21,196 bases of DNA from Penium margaritaceum (GCA_023375785.1 SZWC01000081.1:577876-599071); one strand, 5' to 3'. Shown: positions 7,276-15,552, counted from the stretch's first letter. A program made the numbers and translations. The notes: generated by a model from the sequence alone, not told the origin.

Positions 7276-8290
7276 GGCCCGACGAGGTACATGCAATGCA
7301 GCCCTGCTTGCCACTGTAGCATGACAAAACAATGCCACCCAGCAAGAACACGCAACTAGTTAAATTGTGCCCATCAGGGCTCCAAGCCCGATCACTATCC
7401 GTGTAACCATTGACTACTAGCGAGCGCTGCCAACGAAGGCATAGTTTAAGAAACGATGTTGAAACCACGTACTGCACCACTCGCACAACCGCATGAAGGG
7501 CTCTTGTCTGAGGGTAGTGTGAGAGCCGTGCAAGGAGGTTGACTGTAAAAAAAATGTTGGGCCGAGTGGTTGTGGCCAAGTGCATCAGAGAGCAAATATG
7601 GCACAAGTACAGGTTCACATGGTGTGAAGGCTGTGGGAACTGCACCAAGGAGGTCTGGGAATCACTCCTCCACAATGTGAGCATAGCATGCCTGGTACAG
7701 CAAGAGTGTGAGCGACTCGCGGTCACGAACGATCTCCATCCCAAGGAATACAGCTGGAGGACCAAGGTCCTTAATCCTGTAAGCAACCTAAAGGTATGCA
7801 TTGGCCTCCATGGCCTCCATCGAAGGAGACCAAATAAGGAGGTTGTCAACATATACCATGATGGCGGTCTATTGCTCACCTCTTGAAGGAAGACAGATGG
7901 ATCGGCTGCACTATGCACATAGCCCACATGAATTAGTGTGCCAGTGATCTCCTGGTTCCAACAATAGGGTGACTTCTTGAGGCCATACAAGGCATAGCGT
8001 AAGGGCCAGACCTTGTCGTTGACGTCAAAGCTAGGTGGCTAGACCATGTAGGCCTCCTCGTCTAGAGTGCCATGGAGGAACGCGTTGTTCGCATCCATGC
8101 GGTACAAGCTCCATGTCATGATAAACAATGACATCGAAGAGAGCATGAGCTGTAGTCATATGACCAACGGGTGCAAAGATAGAGTGAGATAACTCATACA
8201 GGTCAAGGGTGTTGATTTCACTCATATCTTTGTAGCACTTGGCCGACAAGGCACACCAGGTGCACAGTGCAGTATGCCTTGACACTAAGG
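7276..8290 (-). pseudogene. Copia copy 1: reverse transcriptase and RNase H
   Basis: Degenerate RVT_2 domain followed by the start of RNase H. Readable minus-strand pieces in order: FAPVGHMTT (about 8170), MDANNAFLHGTLDEEAYMV then a stop (about 8100-8040), DKVWPLRYALYGLKKSPYCW (about 8010-7955), YVDN (7842-7853), YRIKDLG and VFLGMEIVRD, MHLATTTRPNIFF, LARLSHY, and RNase H GYTDSDRAWSPDG with LLGG. The catalytic YVDD box is YVDN, which alone should abolish polymerisation. The 245-codon open frame 7990-7253 is misleading: between about 7870 and 7640 the real RT reading lies in another frame, so two compensating frameshifts flank the YVDN segment. RNase H stops after KQGCIACTSS because the sequence joins LTR-C. 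The WxxA start of RVT_2 is not recognisable here but is in copy 2. Neighbouring integrase and gag remnants to the right confirm copia order. Confidence 0.88.
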
Positions 8291-8429
8291 CCGAGGGCCT
8301 TCATGTCATGCTTGCCAATCTCAACAGTGGGAGCAGGAAGTCTCATCACCGAGTGAGCTGCTTGTTGAGCCTTAGACCAACAAGCTCGAGGGAGAAGCCC
8401 CAGGCCAAGGTGTTCACATCAAGCTACCG
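8291..8429 (-). other. Linker between integrase C-terminal part and RT, copy 1
   Basis: Reversed pol sequence with stops in every minus-strand frame. The N-terminal RT block that copy 2 keeps at about 13700-13800 (EDEFGAIREHGVYEL-like) is not recognisable here, so several hundred bases were probably lost. Confidence 0.4.
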
Positions 8430-8960
8430 GGCAAGTGGCAGAGACGTAGCCGCAGAAGTTGGAGATTCACTGGCAGGTGGAGAGTGTGCAGTCGAAAGAG
8501 ACGCATGGAAGAGCACATTGGAGGTGACAGGTTCAAACATAGGTGAGGCAGGAGGAGCCCACAGAAGGACCGACGTTGGCACGTGGACATATTTTCCAGT
8601 GGGGACTAACGCACACAGAGGATCAGGTATGCCACTAGGGACTGACAAGGCCAGTGAATCCATAACCATGATGGCCGCGCCGTCATCGGCATTGAACGGG
8701 ACCACAAGTGTGGAGGCCCAAACGGACCCATCCATAGGCCTAGACTCCTCCATCTACCGGGTTGCCACACAAGTGGGAAGGTGGTCACTGGCCAATGAAA
8801 TAATGCCAAACATGTCTTGGTGAAGGAGAGCCTCAAAGAAGAGAGTGTCTTGAGAATCGACAATGTGGTGGCGAGCAAGGTCCCACAACCATCACGCCTT
8901 TCACCATGGGGAATTGCTAAGAAATGCACACATGCCACGCCGAGGTGAGACCATGGACAC
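8430..8960 (-). pseudogene. Copia copy 1: integrase C-terminal region
   Basis: In one minus-strand frame the DNA reads WLWDLARHHIVDSQDTLFFE (near 8890-8830), corresponding to the copia integrase C-terminal G-x-R-LWDP...SRDVxFxE block. Copy 2 has GFWDPAFHCIILSRDTLFLE at the same place. Then LPTCVATR, a stop, and MEESRPMDGSVWAS, a match to copy 2 ENRPVDGSVQAF. A Pro/Ser/Ala-rich linker follows to about 8430, as usual before copia RT. The intact-looking frame 8938-8606 is out of phase with this homology and is a shadow. Confidence 0.75.
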
Positions 8961-9558
8961 CTGCTGGCTGTAAGTGTACCAGTCGCAGGCTAGGTAGCCC
9001 CAGACACAAGCGAGATGAAGGTCAGCATGATGGCTGAACTATGGTTCATAGTGTGTACATTGTGACATGGTTCGGTACAGGACCGTGGGGCAGGCAAGTG
9101 CAGACCCATGTCACAAAGGAGAAGCCCTTAAAGGCAAAGGAATCAAGATAGTTGTACTTTGACCACATGGCTTGAACCACATCCTTGATTCCAACGCTCA
9201 GACACACCCTTCTGCTCAGTTGTTGTGGGGATAGAGAGCTAGTGAGAGACATGGTGCTGAAAAAAGAATGAATCCATCTAGTTGAGGAACTCACCACCCT
9301 GATTCAACCAAAACATGCGCCGTATGTGAGGAGACTGACACTCAGCCATCACAAGCCACAGGCATACAACAAGGGCGGCATTGCTCTTGTGGCGGATGCA
9401 ATCGAACCACCGCATTTGAGTAAAGTTGTTAGTAAGGGTAGGGACGTCACGACCCCAGTCTGAGAGGGACTCGACTGGAAGGCAACCAAGAACGTCTGAG
9501 AGGACAAGCTCCAACGAGGGCAGTGCGATATCTTTCACTTAGTGTCCGAGATCACATA
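8961..9558 (-). pseudogene. Copia copy 1: integrase catalytic core
   Basis: Retroviral-type integrase (rve) core of a copia polyprotein. The frame 9538-9278 reads LELVLSDVLGCLPVESLSDW, then FDCIRHKSNAALV and WLNQGGEFLN; after a stop the same frame continues with LSIPTTTEQKGVSERWNQ. The catalytic triad can be placed: first Asp at 9494-9496, second position at 9302-9304 is Asn (AAT) instead of Asp, and the Glu of GVSER at 9197-9199. Spacing is 64 codons, then 35 codons, one fewer than the usual D-35-E spacing. Expected integrase roles are strand transfer of the cDNA ends into host DNA; here the Asn and the stop at 9278 rule out function. The 9541-9558 end joins the pre-integrase part, with its C-x2-C end missing. 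Confidence 0.85.
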
Positions 9559-10082
9559 TCAAAGTTGATGATGTAGCAAATGTTGGTGCTTAGCGGAGAG
9601 AACAGCAGTGAAAAACACACGCGTGATTGGGGATGGAGAGATGGAGACAGAGGCAACGTGGCGAGCAACATGATTTAGATCATCCACAACTAAGGCATGA
9701 AGCATGACTACACAACTTTCACATACAGTCACCGTGGTAGAGTCAGCAAAATGCCCAATAGCAAGACCAATTGGACTCCATGCATGAACGGAGTGTAGGC
9801 TAAGCTCAAGGAAATGGACATTGTACACATCAGAAATGTACAAGGGGCTAGACACAGCATCAAATCGCCCAATACCATCACCCTAGACAGGCAAGGACTG
9901 ACCATATGCAATGAGAACGGACCAAGCAGACCCAACGGGACCAACAACAACAAAACCACCGCGGTAAAGTCTATGATCCAGGGACCACTCTCCCCTAAAA
10001 GTGTTGCCACAGGCAAAAAACACAACAGGAAAAGCCGATTATGGATTACTCGGCTGTGACACTCACATCTCCCTGAGTACAA
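9559..10082 (-). pseudogene. Copia copy 1: protease and pre-integrase region
   Basis: The protease signature is PWIIDFTAV, with the would-be catalytic Asp at 9969-9971. The normal D-S/T-G-A is broken, and the frame shifts right after it. The reading continues as SSPLYISDVYNVHFLELSLH and HAWSPIGLAIGHFAD, matching copy 2 GPLYMYDVLVFPVIELSLLS. It ends with LSAKHQHLLHHQL, which corresponds to the W-H-x-R-L-G-H pre-integrase motif region (copy 2: LHHWLCHVSTNIVFKLIQ). Two to three frameshifts are needed to join these pieces. Order protease then integrase then RT is the copia order and excludes gypsy. Confidence 0.75.
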
Positions 10083-10395
10083 AGCGTCAGGCGCTAAAAA
10101 TTCTCCACAATGGTGCGGTCTTGATGGTCCTTGTCTCCACCCTTGCCTGGGGAAGCGAGTGCCTCTTTTGCCGTCGCGGTCATATCATGAAGTCCCTTCA
10201 GCTCCTCCCTTGGGTCAAGCGCTACTATCTTTAGGGAACATCGGCCGAGGAGGTAGCCCACACACATCAAGAGAGCCTGCTTGTTGTAGCAGAGACTACG
10301 ACCCTTCCAACACCTCCGACCCCCTTTTTTTTACATCTATTCCTACACCACTCCCTCCTCCTCTCCTTCTCCCTTGACTGGCAAGACTGAGGATT
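10083..10395 (-). pseudogene. Copia copy 1: gag C-terminal region
   Basis: Reversed sequence between the knuckle and protease. The minus-strand stretch GSEVLEGS with a following stop (near 10300) aligns with copy 2 DEEVIEGITILTTASRLDW at 15660-15700. The plus-strand pyrimidine block CTCCCTCCTCCTCTCCTTCTC near 10350 aligns with the CCTCCTCTTCTCC block at 15745. There is no continuous frame. It shows that direct-orientation homology to copy 2 continues up to about 10375, just left of the inverted knuckle segment. Confidence 0.6.
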
Positions 10396-10568
10396 GTGCA
10401 AAAGTTGCAAAGGAGAGGAAGGGAAGAAAGGGATGTGACAAGGTGTAGAAGCATTGAGTGGAGGCGAGCAGTGGCAGTGGAAACTATGTTCATTGCTACA
10501 ACTGTGGAGACTCTCACCATGACACTGAGTGTCAGTAACACCTTGGTTGGAGGAGGGTCACACATCTC
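10396..10568 (+). pseudogene. Inverted gag zinc-knuckle segment of copia copy 1
   Basis: Unlike the rest of the element, this segment reads on the plus strand. It encodes NYVHCYNCGDSHHDTECQ and then a stop (10479-10538), with a C-x2-C-x3-H-x4-C knuckle at 10494-10532. The downstream HLGWRRVTHL matches copy 2 PLDWSRITNV. By eye about 46 of 65 bases around the knuckle match the reverse complement of 16030-16095, and GAAGGGAAGAAAGGGA at 10416 matches the minus strand of copy 2 near 16180. Both flanks (to 10375 and from about 10600) are homologous to copy 2 in the opposite, normal orientation. So this piece was inverted after insertion, with loss of roughly 300 bp of gag around it. The knuckle normally binds RNA in the Gag particle. 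Confidence 0.72.
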
Positions 10569-11729
10569 TTAGTGTTGCGTAGCCGCAGCCAAAGTCAGAG
10601 AAGAGGCCGGAGTACTCCATATGTATCCCTAGCATGATGGTGTTGAGGCCCCACAACTATGTGCCACCACCAGTCTCAAGGCGTGTGGAAATGCTCAGGG
10701 CGCGCCTCTAGCAGTCAGCTGAAAGCTCTGACAATCCATGAAGGAGAGAGTGGAACTCGTGTAGATAGCCTGCCCTCATCGCATGATTCTACGCAACGAA
10801 CAACATCAGGGACAATACCCAGCCTCGGCGAGGATCTACTCCAATCCCAGTCCCTGCTGAGCTAAAGAAGGGATGGAAATCGACAATTGTCTCAAGTGGT
10901 ATAGTGTAGATCAGGCCGTACAATGCTCTCGCTGGTGCCTGAACCTGGTACGCATCAACGGTCTGGTACTTGCGTACTTGCTGTGGTTGTAGGACCAGGC
11001 ACCCTACACGCCAATCCACACCTCAAACAGGGCCTCCAAGCCGTTGAAGCGCACCTCACTCTCACACTGCAGTGGGAGACTCTCAAAGTCCTTTGGTCGC
11101 CGCTATGAAGAGAGGAAGACCTCAGGCTCCGGTGAGTGTAAACGCCGTACGAGAATACCCCCATCAATGAAAAAACCTCAAAGGAATACCATGTCGTCCG
11201 CCTTTAGGGGCGTCGACATACTATTGACATTGGTATGTGTGGCCGTGATCCTTGTCACAACTGACACAACTGGTCCAAATCTCACCCGGATCTGCAGCTG
11301 TCTCCTCTATATCCTTTATTTCATCGTGCTCAAGGAGATGCTCTTGTCTGGCTATAACGTGAGAGTTGAAGTGCCAGGCCAATGGTATACCTCCATAACT
11401 TCCATCGAATGTCTGCTAGGAAACCCTTGAGTGCTCCTGCAACAGGTTGTACATCTCCTAAAGTGATTTCTCGGAGCCTGCTGTTAGTAGCGCACCGTGT
11501 CATGTGCATAGCGAAGGTCATCCGTTACATGCAACGATGAGCGCATCATGCCTGATGCGGAGGATGCTGAAGGGTCTGCGTGCTCCTTTCCCTAGTCAGT
11601 GCTTGGCGCCATGTACGCCGCTCCATATGTGCTCGGATGCCAAAGTCGTCAAAGCAGAAAGTTATCAGTACTGCTCAAGGATTCTAAAATGCTAGTGAAG
11701 GATGATTTCCCCACCAAAAATTTGGCTGA
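10569..11729 (-). pseudogene. Copia copy 1: gag N-terminal and leader region, highly decayed
   Basis: The plus strand CATGATGGTGTTGAGGCCCCA (from 10632) aligns with 16339 onward in copy 2, and the shared CTAGCAGTCAGCTG-like block near 10709 with CTAGTAGTCAGCCG near 16413, so this is the gag part of the same element in normal orientation. The right end (ACCAAAAATTTGGCTGAGGC near 11713) aligns with GGCCAAAAACATTGTTAAGG near 17434. No gag frame longer than about 75 codons survives on the minus strand. A short minus-strand stretch near 11345-11420, LALQLSRYSQTRA, resembles RT LARLSHYPQTRA and could be a nested RT scrap. Confidence 0.55.
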
Positions 11730-11742
11730 GGCACTGATAGTT
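11730..11742 (-). promoter_or_regulatory. Degenerate primer binding site, copy 1
   Basis: The plus strand GGCACTGATAGTT matches 9 of 13 positions of GGCTCTGATACCA, the complement of the usual copia primer site for initiator tRNA-Met. It lies at the expected place between the LTR-D left edge and gag, and the aligned position in copy 2 (17452-17464) shows a similar relic. Either site alone would be weak; the matching position in both copies is the argument. Confidence 0.5.
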
Positions 11743-11774
11743 TCAGCAGTCACTTTGCTGATGTCAATTGTGTT

Positions 11775-11811
11775 CTGCTGACATCAGCAGATGGAATACT
11801 GATGTCAGCAG
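11775..11811. repeat. 13-bp perfect inverted repeat at the LTR-D left edge
   Basis: CTGCTGACATCAG (11775-11787) pairs perfectly with CTGATGTCAGCAG (11799-11811) over an 11-nt loop. A third TGCTGATGTCA lies at 11757-11767. The cluster sits a few bases inside the presumed LTR end, next to the primer site. It could be terminal LTR sequence duplicated during repair, or a small hairpin insertion. Confidence 0.85.
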
Positions 11812-11899
11812 GCTATAGCCTACTGACCCTCCTTTGGATGAAGTCTCATATCTGTTTTGTCCTTTGTTCTCACATTGTTTCTGTGCAACTCATCAACCC

Positions 11900-12412
11900 C
11901 TCTTGTAGCAGCATTAGGTGCTTTTGTTGTGGCTGCTACTATGCAACAACGCAGCTGGAGAGCTACGTAACTGCAATATCAGCCGTGTCTCATACGGCAG
12001 TCCTACGCAGTAGAGCAGTGTTGCTTTCTTCTCCGTGTTACTATCACACTACTGTTGCTCTGCTACTGCCACGCTTGCTACTGCCACTGCCGCATGGCTA
12101 CTACCACTGCCGCGTGGCTACCGCCATGCAGCCATGCTACTGCTACTATTGTTGATACTTCTGGTGTTCTGCTCTATTGCTATCGCCATTACACTGCTGC
12201 TCCTGTCAAGACTTCGTTGTTGTGCTGTTGTGGCCACCGATGCCACCAAGCTTATGCAACCTTGCTCTCACACTGGTCTTGCTGCTGTGGTAGTTGCAGC
12301 AACCCATGATTCTATTGATCCTGCCGCCATCCACTCATAGTTGTGGCATGGTGATGCTCCTTCTGTTGACATCTCAACCATGTCTCTGCTGCTGCTGTCA
12401 GATACTACAGAT
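11900..12412. repeat. GCT/CTG-rich trinucleotide tract of LTR-D
   Basis: Imperfect triplets such as GCTACTGCCACTGCCGCATG, alternating with ATGCAGCCATGCTACTGC. Three-base periodicity produces spurious Leu/Ala/Cys-rich frames (12035-12340 plus). Same type and same position relative to L and R as in LTR-B and LTR-E. Confidence 0.7.
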
Positions 12413-13119
12413 CACCAAGATTTGGCGTAGTCTCCCATGACCGTGGCTACAACGGTGACTCTCGCTGTTGCTGCCGGTACTTGGTCTCTACTATGATCCT
12501 CAATGAGAAGTATCTCGCCACTCACATACCATGAGAGTATGCATGAAAGATTCCTATGTTTACTCTCCCTTACGTGGCAATGCAGTCCAGTTAGCTGATG
12601 AACGAGCATACAAGGCAAGTGTAAGAACAGCAAGGGTTTGGCTTGGGAGATGTGCTTAGTCTCATAAGCTTCAACTTCTTCGATATGCAAAGATAAGAGG
12701 AAACTGACAAGCTCACAACATAATCACATGCTTCGATGCACGGAGAGTGACACACAAAGCCACCGTACGATCAGTTTGTCCAAAAACCGGGTCCAAAATC
12801 ATCGTTCTTTGGTCAACGCACTGCACACAAAGCCACATGCAAAACGACATGAACCAACAGATACTCAGTCTTGAGCCAAACTTAAAATCATCACACATGC
12901 ATGGGTCCAACATTGACCGGTGGATGCAAAATGGAAAAACATGCAAATTAAGCCGAAGGCCTGTCAACCGAAAAAACCCTAGAGGCTGTAGAAAAATGGC
13001 AGAGTGTCCAAGCAAGTCTCCAGAACTTCATGGAAACTGTCCCTCACGTGCGGATGGATGCATCAACACCCGATAGTGCTCCGGCACCGTATGAAAAAAC
13101 AAGAATGGATCATATCATA

Positions 13120-13800
13120 TCATGGTAAATCGAGATTTCCCTTCACCAGCAGTTATGCACAATCTCCATTCTGAGGAGTACAGGTATAGATTGAGGTCCT
13201 TCATCATGTACGCAGCGTGGAGGACTGCCTTGGCCTCCATCCATGGAGAAAGGATGAGGAGGTCATCAACAAATACCAAGATGGAATTAATATGCTCAGC
13301 TGTATTTCAAAGGAAGAGGGAGGATCGGCATCAACTTGTACATAGCTCATGAAATTCAGTGTGCCGATGATCTCAAGGTTCCATCATTGTGGCGACTACT
13401 TAAAGCCATACAAGGCTTTACGCAAGCGCTAAAGCTTGTTACCAATCTCGAAGCTTGGTAACTGTACCACATATATCTCCTCCTCTGAAGTGTCATCGAC
13501 AAGCACATTGTCTACATCTAGATTGTGTAGATTCCAGTTGTGCTGGGCCAAAATGCTGAAGGGAGAGCAAGGGTGATGGTCATGCAGCCAACAAGTGTTC
13601 AGGTGTCACTGATATCATGAAACTATGAGAACTCTCGGTCGTTAGGCGGACCTTGTAGCAACCCTGAGAGCCATCTGACTTCACATTTTTGCAAAAGACA
13701 AACTTAGCACGTACGGCCCTCCGCCCCAATGGAATTTTACAAGCTCATAGACACCGTGCTCTCTTATGGCTCCAAATTCATCCTCACAGGCCACGTGCCA
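13120..13800 (-). pseudogene. Copia copy 2: reverse transcriptase
   Basis: Degenerate RVT_2 domain. Minus-strand pieces in order: WHVACEDEFGAIREHGVYEL (about 13800-13740), the usual W-x-x-A-x-x-x-E-F start; VDNVLVDDTSEEEIYVVQLP (about 13520-13460), matching copy 1 MDANNAFLHGTLDEEAYMV; KALYGFK then a stop; SILVFVDDLLILSPW with the catalytic box FVDD at 13262-13273, aspartates intact; then AAYMMKDLNLY. The reading requires several frame changes and crosses stops, so no open frame survives although the active-site Asp pair does. The sequence ends abruptly near 13120 at LTR-D, so the RT thumb part and all of RNase H are gone. Copy 1 keeps those parts, showing that the truncation is specific to this copy. 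Confidence 0.85.
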
Positions 13801-14145
13801 CAGTGTCGCTTCCTCATGCCGAGAGTGCCTCCTTCAACGTGCTCGGATCAGGCGCTATCAAGGGAGAGTTTTGGTGGCCAGGAGACACAAGCCTAATGCG
13901 GCCCGGACCATAACAAGGTCGACTGCAACATCGCAGGAGAAAGAGAAACCATGCGAGACGAGCTCATGGCCAGCTGGGCATTCTTGGTGTACCTCGGTGT
14001 AGTCCCCTTCACACGAAAACCGAGGATCTTTGCGCCGGGATCACTTATCTCAATGCTACAGAAGCGACGTCTGGGCGCTGGGACATCCAACCATTGAGCT
14101 GTAGAGGGGAATGGTCGGAGGCTGGGTCTTGGGTGGATGAGGTGC
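13801..14145 (-). other. Decayed linker between integrase and RT, copy 2
   Basis: Reversed pol DNA with stops in every minus-strand frame and no motif that I can place. Plus-strand frames here (13689-13913, 13766-14002) are antisense shadows. Confidence 0.4.
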
Positions 14146-14848
14146 TCACCTTAGGCTAAGGATCAGGCGGTGAAAAAACAGACGTTGTGTCCACGAGCTT
14201 GCAGGAAGGTGCGTATCTGGTAGCAGGAAGGAGAGAATTGTAAGTGTATTCATAGGCATATGGGAGACAGCACAGACCAAGGAAGCAATAGGCGGAGGAG
14301 ACGCTTTAGACACTGATGCAACTACTGGCGCATGAGAAGCTATGGGTGTGGATGCAAATGTAGGGAGACACCGTAAGGACTGCTTCGACGACAAGTGCAA
14401 GTGTGACCGCTGGGATAGGCAAGGCCACAGGTTCCATCGTAATATTGAAATGATTATCATCAGGTAAAAACGAAGCGAAAGGTGTGAAGGCCTGGACAGA
14501 CCCATCCACTGGCCTGTTTTCCCCCATCCACACAAGTGGGAGCATGGCTGATGGCCATAGAGAGAATGCGTGAAAGGTCCATGTTAGCGAGAGACTCAAG
14601 GAAGAGGGTATCTCGAGACAAGATAATGCAATGAAAAGCAGGATCCCAGAAGCCACAGGCCTTCGACCATAGGAAATTTTCCAAAAAGTCTCACATGCGA
14701 CCCCGCGGGGTGACCTTTGAGCCCTCATGGTCCGTAGTGTACTAGATACAGTCAAACAAACCCTAGATGCATGCACGCTGAAGTTCAACAGGATGGCTGA
14801 ACCAGAGCTTGAACAGTGTGACATGGTGTAGAATAGGGTTTGGTCAAT
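14146..14848 (-). pseudogene. Copia copy 2: integrase C-terminal region
   Basis: The frame 14684-14460 reads ENFLWSKACGFWDPAFHCII followed by LSRDTLFLESLANMD, a clear copia integrase C-terminal block (G-x-R-LWDP...SRDVxF-E). DNA on its right, CATGTCACACTGTTCAAGC on the minus strand near 14825, aligns with copy 1 near 9065. A Ser/Pro/Ala-rich linker follows toward 14146, in a second frame. The two overlapping frames 14824-14306 and 14684-14460 switch in and out of homology, so one or more frameshifts are present. The catalytic core that should lie to the right is missing; see the inverted repeat at 14849-14916. Confidence 0.8.
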
Positions 14849-14916
14849 CTCTTATGTGCGCAAGGTCAGTGCGGTTCAGTTTGATCACTCTCGAACTGAC
14901 CTTGCGCACATAAGAG
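14849..14916. repeat. 22-bp perfect inverted repeat at the integrase deletion point
   Basis: CTCTTATGTGCGCAAGGTCAGT (14849-14870) and its exact reverse complement (14895-14916) flank a 24-nt loop. Read on the minus strand, the right arm continues the pre-integrase reading as CLLCAQGQF, the C-x2-C-x2-G-K/Q zinc-binding end of that domain. The left arm is therefore the inverted copy. Immediately left of it the homology resumes at the integrase C-terminal region, with about 450 bp of core missing relative to copy 1. Confidence 0.95.
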
Positions 14917-15363
14917 GCAATCAGTCTTGGATAGCTCCTCAGAAGGTCGAATCAAGACCCAGGGCAAGCTATGTCTGGATGAGCTTGAACACAATGTTTG
15001 TGCTCACATGGCACAACCAGTGGTGTAGCGATCGCTGATGTTGTGAAGAGAGCACATAGGTGACAAAAACACGTGCGACATGGGAGGATGGGGCACAGGG
15101 GACAGAGGGAGCATAGCGTGCAAGATGACACAAGTCATCCATGACAGATGCATGGAGCACAACAGGAAGGCGATCAGCAACATGCATTATGGCTCAGTCA
15201 GAAGAGTACTCAACGGTGAGACTCATCCTGGCGGAGGCACGGACCGAAAGCAAGCTGAGCTCAATAACAGGGAAAACGAGCACGTCATACATGTAGAGGG
15301 GGCCAGACGAACCATCAAAGCGCAAAACACTAACACCCTGGACAGCCAGAATGTGCTTGGAAT
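14917..15363 (-). pseudogene. Copia copy 2: pre-integrase domain
   Basis: Minus-strand reading GPLYMYDVLVFPVIELSLLS (about 15303-15245), then HVADRLPVVLHASVMDDLCH and QHQRSLHHWLCHVSTNIVFK (about 15045-14985). The last part is the W-H-x-R-L-G-H-x-S pre-integrase motif of copia with the first Trp read as H-H-W. It ends in CLLCAQGQF next to the inverted repeat. The homologous piece of copy 1 (9559-9855) has the same order but has lost the C-x2-C end. At least one frame change (near 15200) separates the pieces. Confidence 0.75.
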
Positions 15364-15552
15364 CTATGCAAATAGACAGGAAATATGCAACATGATCAAT
15401 AGGATGAAGTAGTCAGCGCGAAGGCAGGTGATGTGATTAGTGGCACCAAAGTGAATAATGCACTTGGAATTTGTCTCACAACTTGTTTCTATTGATAAGT
15501 CATGCGCCGAAAAGCACTTAGCCTCTGGTAGAAACTCAGCAAAGGGCTCCAA
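15364..15552 (-). pseudogene. Copia copy 2: protease
   Basis: A 62-codon frame with SKCIIHFGATNHITC near 15470-15426. This aligns with the copia aspartic protease motif W-I-x-D-S-G-A-x-x-H-M/I-T. The catalytic Asp is replaced by His (CAC, 15451-15453) and the following Ser by Phe. Copy 1 also has Phe after its Asp (IIDFTA), so Phe may be a feature of the family or of the shared ancestor. The enzyme would cleave the Gag-Pol polyprotein; without the Asp it cannot. Confidence 0.8.

Larger units (their letters stand above)
11745..13115 (-). repeat. LTR-D, shared by copia copies 1 and 2
   Basis: From left to right: presumed LTR edge near 11745-11757; GCT/CTG-rich tract (about 11900-12412); a block CCCATGACCGTGGCTACAAC at 12435 that matches CCCATGACCGTGGTTGCAGC in LTR-E at 18021; the L module (12560-12735) ending in AAACTGACAAGCTCACAACA; and the R module (12740-13110) with CCTAGAGGCTGTAGAAAAA. 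It serves as the 5' LTR of copy 1 and lies at the 3' LTR position of copy 2. The right end is truncated near ATATCATATCATGG (13105), so neither ACCAACA nor a polypurine tract is present. Low-complexity frames in the GCT part are not genes. Confidence 0.65.

Noticed and set aside
8239..8823. 194-codon plus-strand frame
   Set aside because: Antisense to recognisable copia integrase C-terminal and RT sequence; no own motif.
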